NCBI GenBank assembly: GCA_002358555.1
Contig: DEPC01000014.1
Coordinates: 1 to 6,408, forward strand
Reading direction: 5' to 3'
Length of the DNA: 6,408 nucleotides
Origin: Hungatella sp. UBA3402
Lineage (GTDB): Bacteria; Bacillota; Clostridia; Lachnospirales; Lachnospiraceae
The notes beneath the pieces were generated by a model. The model worked only from the letters and a program-made list of their open reading frames with translations, was not told the origin of the DNA and searched no databases. Numbering within the stretch: position 1 is the stretch's first letter; each line of letters begins with the position of its first letter. The translations under genes and the position numbers were made by a program. Positions 1 through 5,654 of the stretch are shown here, in pieces.

Positions 1-507
1 GAAAATGTCTTTTACAGAATCAATTTCTTCCAGATTCAGATATAAAATACTCATTCCTGCCTGTGCACCTGCCGTTGCCATAGCAAGTGCCAGAGTGGTC
101 TTGCCTGTGCCGCCTGCTGGACTGTAAAAAGCTGTTATTTTAGTAGTACTGTTTCCCTTGACTGTATCCAAAGTATTGCTTTCCTCTGCATATTTTAATA
201 AGACAGCCTCTGATAAGGTATCCATCCTCTGATATTTTCTCACCATCTCAAATCCATCTATAGGAGATATTCCCATAGAAAGAACTATCCTTGTTGTACT
301 AGGAGTTAACTTTATAAGTTGTTCTTCAGCAAAAGCTTCATCAACTACAAGGATATCTGCCTTATCACTCTCTAAATACTGATATAATGTCTCCCTTCTA
401 GTAAAAATAAGCAGCTCAAACTGAGGAAGCTTTTCCATAAAATAATAAGAAATCTCCTTCAGATATCGCTCGTCACTGTCTGCAAGTGCCATTTTTCTTT
501 TTCTCAT
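1..507 (-). CDS. TadZ/CpaE-like ATPase (MinD/ParA superfamily), 3' part outside window
   Basis: The first 169 codons are visible; the gene continues past the left edge. Residues 1 to about 115 resemble a response-regulator receiver fold, with acidic residues near the start (ALADSDE, 7-13), a beta-3-like ILVVDEAF ending in Asp56, and LLKY (Lys105) where receivers have their conserved lysine. A P-loop follows at 129-138 (SPAGGTGKTT), then LALAMATAGAQAG and ILYLNLEE, typical of MinD/ParA-like ATPases. A receiver-like domain joined to such an ATPase is the TadZ/CpaE architecture, which localises Tad/Flp pilus or related secretion machinery at the inner membrane; that role is inferred by family. 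The lysine that precedes GG in the deviant Walker A motif is alanine here (Ala131). The start at 507 is chosen because AGGTGAG lies 10 bases upstream; Met6 (492) has no such site. Pilus partners would be expected to the left. Confidence 0.8.
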   Translation of the reverse strand, partial: MRKRKMALADSDERYLKEISYYFMEKLPQFELLIFTRRETLYQYLESDKADILVVDEAFAEEQLIKLTPSTTRIVLSMGISPIDGFEMVRKYQRMDTLSEAVLLKYAEESNTLDTVKGNSTTKITAFYSPAGGTGKTTLALAMATAGAQAGMSILYLNLEEIDSVKDIF

Positions 508-573
508 TTAGAATCATCTCACCTATTTTTGTATTAAACTGTCATATTTGTAGATTTTTTGGTATTTTTAGGA

Positions 574-602
574 ATTATAACACTTTTCTTTAAGAAAGTA
601 AA
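574..602 (-). promoter_or_regulatory. Sigma-A-type promoter of the TadZ-like gene
   Basis: On the minus strand, TTTACT (597-602) and a perfect TATAAT (574-579) are separated by 17 bases. The start codon at 507 lies about 65 bases below the -10 box, so a leader of roughly 60 bases is expected. The -35 box sits inside a palindromic sequence (594-625), suggesting control by a DNA-binding regulator. Confidence 0.65.
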
Positions 603-634
603 TTACTTTCTATAAAGTAATTTACATTTTCTTA
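591..634. promoter_or_regulatory. Operator-like inverted repeats overlapping a promoter
   Basis: GTAAATTACTTT (598-609) and AAAGTAATTTAC (614-625) form a perfect 12-bp inverted repeat with a 4-base spacer. The outer arms TAAGAAA (591-597) and TTTCTTA (628-634) extend it after a two-base bulge. The left arm is itself part of a palindrome, 594-610 (GAAAGTAA, centre A, TTACTTTC). It covers the -35 box of the leftward promoter, the position of a repressor site. It could also fold as a hairpin in RNA, but it lies upstream of the expected start site, so a DNA operator is the better reading. A near copy lies at 1604-1620. Confidence 0.55.
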
Positions 635-685
635 AAATTTTCTGTTTTTTCTATAAAATATTTATACCCTTTATTGATATGCCTC

Positions 686-722
686 TTAAAAAATGCCCTG
701 CTTTGTTAAAAAAGCAGAGCAT
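686..722 (-). terminator. Rho-independent terminator of the secreted-protein gene
   Basis: Read leftward, arms 711-722 and 693-704 pair over 12 bp (11 Watson-Crick pairs and one G-U at 697/718) around a 6-base loop (705-710). A run of six T residues follows immediately on the minus strand (positions 693 to 688). It lies about 110 bases below the stop at 834. The plus strand lacks a T-run after the stem, so it acts in one direction only. Confidence 0.8.
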
Positions 723-833
723 ATAGACTTTGTATTATTTTTATATAATGTTTTTCACCTGGCTATGTAATTTTTGCACCCAATTTATAATATTAAACTA
801 GAATTAGAAACTTCCTTCATAGTTCTCTTTACT

Positions 834-1592
834 TTAACCTTCTACCCAAGCACTGCCATTCCAATACATATGCTTTTCTTCAAGATGCTTACCATTATCC
901 CATATTGTTTCATACACCATTATTCCATTTCCACTAATTTTTGAACCAGAATGTCCAGTGATTCGGGAATGTTCTATCAACTGACCATTTCTCACTTGAT
1001 AAACAAAAGTATCACTTGCAGTGAAAGTTGAGCCATAGCACATACGATTGACTACAATTTCCATTTCATCGTCTCCGGTGACATCTCCTAGTTCAGCATT
1101 AATATACCAGCCACAAACATCAGATGGTGGAAAATCTTTCTGCAGAATGATTCCATCTGATAAAATAACTCGAATTCGTCCATACTGTTCTTTCACATTA
1201 TAGACACCTAAAACATCATTAATTACCTCAAGATTGACAATTACAGGTTCCGACGAAGAAGCAGTTTGAGCCATATTTTTTGTCTGAACAACATTATTCA
1301 CTGTCCATGCACCATTTTCATTGACAAAAAATCCATCTGGCGTTGTTGATGTCGTAAGAAGATAGCCATTACTATCAAAATAATAACATTCAGCCAGACC
1401 ATCACCATTTGCATCAATCCACTGCCAACCATCATGCATCCAGCTTCCGTCTTCATTTTGATACCACCATCTCCCATCTTGAATATGCCACTGTCCTGCT
1501 TGAGCAGTGATATTAGCAGGAATCACAGTCAAAGCTGTAAATGTTAGTGTCGCTAGTATAGAGAATAATCGTTTTTTCATTTGTGTATCCAT
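834..1592 (-). CDS. Secreted protein with cell-wall-binding repeats
   Basis: A 252-residue exported protein whose specific function I do not recognise. Residues 5-32 form a signal peptide (MKKRL, a hydrophobic core, then a likely cut after AQA). Residues 33-103 hold Trp/Tyr/Gly-rich units (GRWWYQNEDGSWMHDGWQWI, CYYFDSNGYLL, GFFVNENGAWTV) like the cell-wall or choline-binding repeats common in clostridial surface proteins. A short Ala/Ser linker (107-114) leads to a C-terminal domain (117-252). That domain contains DVTGDDEMEIVV (170-181), resembling acidic calcium-binding loops of VCBS/FG-GAP-type repeats, and ends in a Trp-rich MYWNGSAWVEG. It probably sits outside the cell, attached to the wall. 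The start is uncertain: Met1 (1592) has no clear ribosome site, and Met5 (1580) gives a more typical signal peptide. It is a single-gene unit ending at the 686-722 terminator. Confidence 0.8.
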   Translation of the reverse strand: MDTQMKKRLFSILATLTFTALTVIPANITAQAGQWHIQDGRWWYQNEDGSWMHDGWQWIDANGDGLAECYYFDSNGYLLTTSTTPDGFFVNENGAWTVNNVVQTKNMAQTASSSEPVIVNLEVINDVLGVYNVKEQYGRIRVILSDGIILQKDFPPSDVCGWYINAELGDVTGDDEMEIVVNRMCYGSTFTASDTFVYQVRNGQLIEHSRITGHSGSKISGNGIMVYETIWDNGKHLEEKHMYWNGSAWVEG

Positions 1593-1603
1593 TCATTTCA
1601 TTA

Positions 1604-1620
1604 AAGAAAGCAAATTACTT
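1604..1620. repeat. Second copy of the operator-like sequence
   Basis: The 17 bases AAGAAAGCAAATTACTT match 592-608 with one difference (C for T at 1611), and the flanking bases are also similar (TATAAA follows both). It ends 12 bases upstream of the start codon at 1592, in the leader or ribosome-binding region of the secreted-protein gene. A shared regulator is inferred, not shown; the AT-rich composition raises the odds of chance similarity. Confidence 0.4.
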
Positions 1621-1637
1621 ATATAAAAGAAATCATT

Positions 1638-1665
1638 ATCTTATTATTTCTAAACATTCATACAA
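1638..1665 (-). promoter_or_regulatory. Possible promoter of the secreted-protein gene
   Basis: On the minus strand, TTGTAT (1660-1665) is followed after 16 bases by TAAGAT (1638-1643); an overlapping GATAAT (1635-1640) would give a 19-base spacer. Neither is a strong match, and the surrounding DNA is very AT-rich, so this is only the best candidate upstream of the gene. Confidence 0.3.
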
Positions 1666-1904
1666 CTTTTGATATTGCACCAATCCTCCTATGAAAGCCG
1701 ATTGCTCATATCAGCTTGCATGTCCGATATCCATGATTCAATACAAGAAGGCTTGTTCTGACTAAGGCTTTTATCCAGGACTTTCATAGTAAGTTTCAGC
1801 TCTTAATACATAATCGCTTCCCACCTTTCCATACTATACAAGAAACCATTTTACTTGTCTGATTGACATGTAACGCCGGATTGTTTTTCCATCTAAAATA
1901 AAGA

Positions 1905-2086
1905 TAACAGTTCAGATTTCATCATTGTTACATGCAAAAGTTTACAAGAACCTGCACACAGTTTTGACCATGCTAAAAGAATCTTCTTCTAACCTTCAGC
2001 GCTTCCTGCAACAATAGGATTTTTATTTGTATTTCTTTTTTTCTTATCGTCAACCCCAAAAATGTGCAGATCGATCTGAACTGTTA
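1905..2086. repeat. 13-bp inverted repeat pair upstream of the XRE gene
   Basis: TAACAGTTCAGAT (1905-1917) and its exact reverse complement ATCTGAACTGTTA (2074-2086) are separated by 156 bases. The right copy overlaps the palindrome at 2067-2078 and lies about 70 bases before the regulator gene. Possible readings are paired operator sites for a looping regulator, ends of a small decayed element, or a long RNA stem. The pairing is seen directly; the role is not known. Confidence 0.45.
2067..2078. promoter_or_regulatory. Perfect 12-bp palindrome, possible XRE operator
   Basis: CAGATCGATCTG is a perfect palindrome centred about 81 bases upstream of the regulator start at 2154. Small XRE-family proteins commonly bind dyad-symmetric sites near their own promoters, so autoregulation is a reasonable guess. 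The promoter itself is not clear; the best candidate is TTTTTA (2107-2112) and TATACA (2129-2134) with a 16-base spacer. Confidence 0.35.
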
Positions 2087-2153
2087 CCAATTATTATTAT
2101 CAGCACTTTTTACTGCTAAAAACCATTGTATACAGAAATGAGGTTATGATTAA

Positions 2154-2465
2154 ATGAATGTTATGGAACGGATTGATGAATTGTGCAGACAGCGTAATAT
2201 AAGTAAATACCGCCTATCGCAAATTACTGGAATTTCTCAGTCTGCTTTCTCAAAAATGGCAAGGCAGCAGTCCAGTTTGTCCTTAGAAACACTCCAACGA
2301 ATTTGTGAGGCATTTGGAATCTCCATGGCCCAGTTCTTTTCCGAGACTGGAGAATATCCCGATTTAACTGCGCAGCAGAAGCAGCTTCTTCATTTTTGGA
2401 CTTTGCTGGACGGGAAAAAGAGGGATTATGCTCTCTTGATGATTGAAAAAATGATTGATATCTAA
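2154..2465 (+). CDS. XRE-family helix-turn-helix transcriptional regulator
   Basis: A 103-residue protein with an N-terminal Cro/C1-type DNA-binding domain at about residues 5-63. The helix-turn-helix is visible as SKYRLSQITG (17-26) followed by the recognition helix SQSAFSKMAR (28-37). The downstream LSLETLQRICEAFGISMAQFF (42-62) is the usual conserved XRE segment. A short C-terminal helical part (LTAQQKQLLHFWTLLDGKKR...) may serve dimerisation. It lacks any peptidase or sensor domain, so its signal is unknown. GAGGT (2140-2144) lies 9 bases ahead of the ATG at 2154, favouring this start over Met4 (2163). It appears to be transcribed alone, since the PBP gene downstream has its own promoter. 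Its targets are unknown; the palindromes upstream are candidates. Confidence 0.9.
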   Translation: MNVMERIDELCRQRNISKYRLSQITGISQSAFSKMARQQSSLSLETLQRICEAFGISMAQFFSETGEYPDLTAQQKQLLHFWTLLDGKKRDYALLMIEKMIDI

Positions 2466-2532
2466 TAGGTAGACAAAAATAATCGGGAAGGAGTAGCTTC
2501 TTCTTAAATCATTCTAATTATCAAATATCCTC

Positions 2533-2558
2533 ATAAAAATATCTTCAGAAGTTTTTAT
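2533..2558 (+). terminator. Weak terminator candidate after the XRE gene
   Basis: ATAAAAA (2533-2539) and TTTTTAT (2552-2558) flank CTTCAGAAG, giving a small hairpin with a three-base bulge and a T-run on the descending side. It lies about 70 bases below the stop at 2465. The stem is short and AT-rich, so termination is plausible but not certain. Confidence 0.3.
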
Positions 2559-2586
2559 CCTTCCCATCAATTTATGCATATTTCAT

Positions 2587-2755
2587 ATGAAATTTGCTAC
2601 AGTTCATGAGGGCATCTTCTTGTCCGGCTTTGCCGAACAGGAAGCATCGGGCGTTTGCCTGATGTGGAAAAATGGATGAAAACAGTCTTACAAGCAAGCT
2701 TGACGCCTGTTTTCATCCATTTTTTCCCGCCCTGTGAACGGTAATTAAAATTCAT
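2587..2755. other. Three-hairpin element bounded by imperfect terminal inverted repeats
   Basis: An outer stem pairs 2587-2613 with 2729-2755 (21 base pairs in five blocks, including AGGGC/GCCCT and GTTCA/TGAAC). Enclosed in tandem are hairpin 1 (2616-2628 with 2632-2644, 12 pairs including one G-U plus one C-A mismatch), hairpin 2 (2645-2652 with 2657-2664, 8 pairs, one G-U), and hairpin 3 (2668-2685 with 2707-2724, 18 perfect pairs). Hairpins 1 and 2 abut, and hairpin 3 starts three bases later, so the whole forms a four-way-junction-like fold. Hairpins 1 and 2 are clearly more GC-rich than the flanks. No ORF fits. It could be a miniature mobile element, a structured RNA or a complex terminator. 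It lies between the XRE gene and the PBP promoter. A 14-bp palindrome (2580-2593, ATTTCATATGAAAT) overlaps its left end. Confidence 0.6.
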
Positions 2756-2785
2756 CTATAAAGAGATAGAGATTTCGAGACTACA

Positions 2786-2814
2786 TTGAATTCCCTCCCA
2801 AACTTTGCTATAAT
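2786..2814 (+). promoter_or_regulatory. Near-consensus sigma-A promoter of the PBP gene
   Basis: TTGAAT (2786-2791) and TATAAT (2809-2814) are 17 bases apart, and TG one base ahead of the -10 box gives an extended -10. Transcription should start near 2821, leaving a leader of only about 18 bases before the ATG at 2839. The element at 2587-2755 ends 30 bases upstream of the -35 box. Confidence 0.85.
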
Positions 2815-2823
2815 ATACCCGTG

Positions 2824-2830
2824 AAGGAGG
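2824..2830 (+). promoter_or_regulatory. Ribosome binding site that fixes the PBP start
   Basis: AAGGAGG lies 8 bases ahead of the ATG at 2839. The in-frame GTG at 2821 lies upstream of this site, at or near the predicted transcription start, and has no ribosome site of its own, so it is not the start codon. Confidence 0.85.
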
Positions 2831-2838
2831 ACTTCTCT

Positions 2839-5550
2839 ATGAATTACGGAAAAAAGGCCACTCAGCAAAGGCTGAAGGAAATGGCTTCTAACAGCCACAG
2901 ATATACGAGCAGAGTGTTTTTAGGTTTTTTTAAGACATTGCTGCTTATGTGTGTCATGGTCATAGCTGTTGGAGCTAGTGTGGGCATCGGTATGATAAAA
3001 GGTATCATAGACAGTGCACCTGAAATCAATATTGACAGTATTGTTCCCCAGGGTTTTGCTACCACTGTGTATGATAGTGCTGGTAATTTGACTGACACTT
3101 TGGTGACAGCCGGTTCTAACCGTGACCCCGTTACTTATGAGGAACTTCCCCAAGACCTAATTGATGCTTTTGTCGCTATCGAGGATTCCCGATTCTGGGA
3201 ACACAATGGCATAGACCCTCGCTCCATTCTACGTGCTGTGAAAGGGGTTCTCACTGGCGACCGTTCTGCAGGAGGTGGAAGTACCCTAACTCAACAGCTC
3301 ATCAAAAATAATGTGTTTAATGGTGGGCGAGAACAAAGCTTTGGCGAACAGTTAGAGCGTAAGTTTCAGGAGCAGTACTTAGCGGTTCAGCTTTCTAAAA
3401 CCATGAGCAAAGAGCTGGTACTGACCAACTATTTGAATACCATCAATCTGGGAAAGGATTGCCTTGGAGTAAAGGTTGCTGCTAGGCGCTATTTTGACAA
3501 GGAAGTTTCTGATTTAACTTTGTCAGAATGTGCAGTTATTGCAGGGATTACCCAGAACCCTTCCAAGTTAAATCCTATCTCTGGTCAGAAAGAGAATGAA
3601 GATAAACGAAAAGTAATACTCCAGTATATGTTAGACCAGGGATATATCTCCAAAGAGGAGCAAGAAGAAGCTCTGGCAGATGATGTATATTCCCGAATTC
3701 AGACTGTGGACTCTGTTACCAAAGACTCCTCCAGTCCCTACAGCTATTTTACTGATGAACTTGTTGGCCAGGTTATGGATGCTCTGATGGAAAAATTAGG
3801 TTATAGCTATAATCAGGCTCATAACCTTCTGTACAGTGGCGGCCTCCAGATTATTACCACTCAGGACCCTGCTTTACAGGCTATTGTAGATGAAGAAGTC
3901 AATAATCCAGAAAATTACCCTGTTGTTAAATATTCCATAGAATACCGCCTATCTGTCACTCATGCTGATGAAACTACTACCCACTATTCCCAGGAGCATA
4001 TAAAAACTTGGCATAGACAGGTTTTAGGAGATACTGGATTTAACGCCCTCTATAGCAGTGAAGAAGAAGCACGAGCTGATGCAGAAAACTATAAAGCCTC
4101 CATTCTTCAGGAAGGGGATACGGTTATTGGAGAAAGTATTACTCTGACTCTACAACCTCAGGTATCTTTTGTCCTTATGGACCAAGCTACTGGACAGGTG
4201 AAAGCCATCAGCGGCGGCCGTGGACCTAAGACAGCCAGTTTGACCTTAAATCGAGCTACCAATGTGCCTAGACAGCCAGGTTCTACTTTTAAAGTAATTT
4301 CTGCTTTTGCTCCTGCCTTGGATACCAGGGGGGCTACCTTGGGAACTGTTTATTATGATTCTCCCTATACAGTGGGAACAAAAACTTTTAGCAACTGGTA
4401 CAGCAGTGGTTTTCAGGGATACTCCAGTATCCGAGAGGGCATCATCTATTCTATGAATATTGTTGCTGTAAGATGCCTTATGGAAACGGTCTCCCCTCAG
4501 CTTGGGATAGAATATGCTCAAAATTTCGGCATCACTACTCTTACTGACACAGACTATAACGCTGCCGCTGCTTTAGGTGGTCTTACAAAGGGTGTTACCA
4601 ACTTAGAGTTGACTGCTGCCTATGCTTCCATTGCCAATGGTGGTGTCTATACGAAACCAATTTTCTTTACCAAAATCTTGGACCGCAATGGCAAGGAGCT
4701 TATCAATATGGAGCCAGAGACTCATCGGGTATTGAAAGATTCTACGGCCTTTCTTCTGACAGATGCTATGGAAGATTCCCTGGAAAGCAGCCGAAAATTT
4801 TCAAGGGCAGGCTCTGGACCTTCGTCCACAAGCACAAGAGCTAAAGTATCAGGGATGTCTTGTGCTGGAAAAAGCGGCACAACCACTGCCAACAATGATG
4901 TGTGGTTTGTAGGATATACCCCTTACTATACTGCCGGAGTCTGGGCAGGCTTTGACTTAAATCAAAAGCTGAGCTCCAAAAATGGGGAAACCTCATTCCA
5001 TAAAGATATCTGGCGCAATATCATGACCAGAGTACATGAAGGTTTTTCAGACCCTGGCTTTACAGTTCCAGATAGTGTAGAAAGTGCCCAGATTTGCCGC
5101 AAATCAGGCAAACTGGCAGTAGCAGGCGTATGTACAGGAGACCCCAGAGGCAATGCTGTATATACGGAGTATTTTGCCAAGGGCACTGTGCCTACTGATG
5201 TGTGTAACAATCATGTAGCAGCAACGGTTTGTGCAGATTCTCACAAGCTGCCTACAGAATTTTGTCCTAACCGGACAACTGGAGTTTTTATGTCCATTCC
5301 TGCTGGCGAAACCGCACAAACCGATGATTCCGTTTTTTCCCTTCCTGGTACATGTCCTATTCATACAGCAGCAGCCACTATCATTGCTCCAGAAGAGCCA
5401 ACAGAGACAGAAACCTCTCCTCAAAGTCCTTCCTATGGGCCTGGTGGATATGGACCTGGATATGTCAGTCCTTCCTCTGGTGTTCCATCTGACTCGCCTA
5501 GCTCTTCCTCTCCTGCATCTGGTGCTCTAACACCTGTATCCCCAAATTAG
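2839..5550 (+). CDS. Class A penicillin-binding protein (bifunctional transglycosylase/transpeptidase)
   Basis: A 903-residue PonA/PBP1A-type enzyme that polymerises lipid II glycan strands and cross-links their peptides outside the membrane. After a basic cytoplasmic start comes one membrane helix (about 26-55). The GT51 glycosyltransferase domain has the catalytic-Glu motif EDSRFWEH (Glu115), GGSTLTQQL (147-155) and the KFQEQYLAVQLSKTMSKE / YLNTINLG region (175-205). The transpeptidase domain has SxxK (STFK, 482-485, nucleophile Ser482), SxN (SMN, 538-540) and KSGTT (678-682, the KTG-box equivalent). All catalytic motifs are intact. Beyond about residue 740 is an extension with six cysteines (ICRKSGK, GVCTGDP, DVCNNH, TVCADS, EFCPNR, GTCPIH), then a Pro/Ser/Gly-rich tail. 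Such extensions occur in clostridial class A PBPs; the cysteines may form disulfides. It is transcribed alone from the promoter at 2786-2814 and converges on an amidase gene. Confidence 0.96.
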   Translation: MNYGKKATQQRLKEMASNSHRYTSRVFLGFFKTLLLMCVMVIAVGASVGIGMIKGIIDSAPEINIDSIVPQGFATTVYDSAGNLTDTLVTAGSNRDPVTYEELPQDLIDAFVAIEDSRFWEHNGIDPRSILRAVKGVLTGDRSAGGGSTLTQQLIKNNVFNGGREQSFGEQLERKFQEQYLAVQLSKTMSKELVLTNYLNTINLGKDCLGVKVAARRYFDKEVSDLTLSECAVIAGITQNPSKLNPISGQKENEDKRKVILQYMLDQGYISKEEQEEALADDVYSRIQTVDSVTKDSSSPYSYFTDELVGQVMDALMEKLGYSYNQAHNLLYSGGLQIITTQDPALQAIVDEEVNNPENYPVVKYSIEYRLSVTHADETTTHYSQEHIKTWHRQVLGDTGFNALYSSEEEARADAENYKASILQEGDTVIGESITLTLQPQVSFVLMDQATGQVKAISGGRGPKTASLTLNRATNVPRQPGSTFKVISAFAPALDTRGATLGTVYYDSPYTVGTKTFSNWYSSGFQGYSSIREGIIYSMNIVAVRCLMETVSPQLGIEYAQNFGITTLTDTDYNAAAALGGLTKGVTNLELTAAYASIANGGVYTKPIFFTKILDRNGKELINMEPETHRVLKDSTAFLLTDAMEDSLESSRKFSRAGSGPSSTSTRAKVSGMSCAGKSGTTTANNDVWFVGYTPYYTAGVWAGFDLNQKLSSKNGETSFHKDIWRNIMTRVHEGFSDPGFTVPDSVESAQICRKSGKLAVAGVCTGDPRGNAVYTEYFAKGTVPTDVCNNHVAATVCADSHKLPTEFCPNRTTGVFMSIPAGETAQTDDSVFSLPGTCPIHTAAATIIAPEEPTETETSPQSPSYGPGGYGPGYVSPSSGVPSDSPSSSSPASGALTPVSPN

Positions 5551-5552
5551 GG

Positions 5553-5649
5553 GGAAAAACAAAGGGACTGCCACAAAATACAGAAACTCTACCATATATA
5601 TCCATAATATCTATATATGGTAAAAATCTGTTATTTTGTAGCAGTCCCT
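5553..5649 (-). terminator. Long interrupted hairpin between convergent genes (terminator, MITE-like)
   Basis: AGGGACTGC (5563-5571) and ACAAAATA (5573-5580) pair with GCAGTCCCT (5641-5649) and TATTTTGT (5632-5639), leaving one C-A mismatch. CAG/CTG (5581-5583, 5628-5630) continues the stem. An inner perfect 10-bp stem ACCATATATA/TATATATGGT (5591-5600, 5612-5621) closes an 11-base loop. Read leftward, the stem is followed by TTTGTTTTT, which suits termination of the amidase gene. Read rightward there is no T-run, so termination of the PBP transcript is less clear. The shape (87 bases, about 18-bp terminal repeats) also fits a miniature transposable element; no clear target duplication was seen. 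Confidence 0.6.
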
Positions 5650-5654
5650 AATCA

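Larger units (their letters stand above)
1593..2153. other. Gene-free stretch between divergent genes
   Basis: About 560 bases with no convincing gene, separating a leftward and a rightward gene, so it must hold the promoters of both. It contains the repeat copy at 1604-1620, an 8-bp inverted pair CATGTAAC/GTTACATG (1867-1874 and 1927-1934), a nested pair CTGCACA/TGTGCAG (1952-1958 and 2063-2069), and the larger pair and palindrome listed separately. On the minus strand a 32-codon ORF (1689-1787, MKVLDKSLSQ...) ends in TAG directly before GGAGG. In the same frame, upstream, lies ATG TAT TAA preceded by a good GGTGGG site. This could be the residue of a decayed gene, but the coding evidence is weak. 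Confidence 0.5.

Noticed and set aside
736..800. TATAAT-like sequences at 744-749 and 786-791 as plus-strand promoters
   Set aside because: No -35 box at a suitable distance and no plus-strand gene follows; such matches are expected by chance in AT-rich DNA.
1631..1650. Fur-box-like ATCATTATC
   Set aside because: Only about half of a Fur site is present, without a convincing second half.
2668..2730. Hairpin 3 with its T-run as a simple intrinsic terminator for the XRE gene
   Set aside because: The T-run is part of the paired arm and is followed by CCCGCCC, and the hairpin sits inside a larger symmetric fold, so a plain terminator does not explain the structure. Some termination there is still possible.
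2587..2755. CRISPR array or known riboswitch ahead of the PBP gene
   Set aside because: No direct repeats with spacers are present. The element lies upstream of the mapped -10/-35 boxes, not in the 18-base leader, so it cannot be a leader riboswitch for the PBP gene.
2862..3153. Two minus-strand ORFs of 77-78 codons under the start of the PBP gene
   Set aside because: They lie antisense within a gene with clear domain motifs, have no ribosome site that I can see, and resemble no family.
4246..5530. Several antisense and alternate-frame ORFs of 82-106 codons within the PBP gene
   Set aside because: They are shadows of the real frame; their Pro/Ser/Cys-rich or Leu-rich make-up follows from the codons of the PBP tail.
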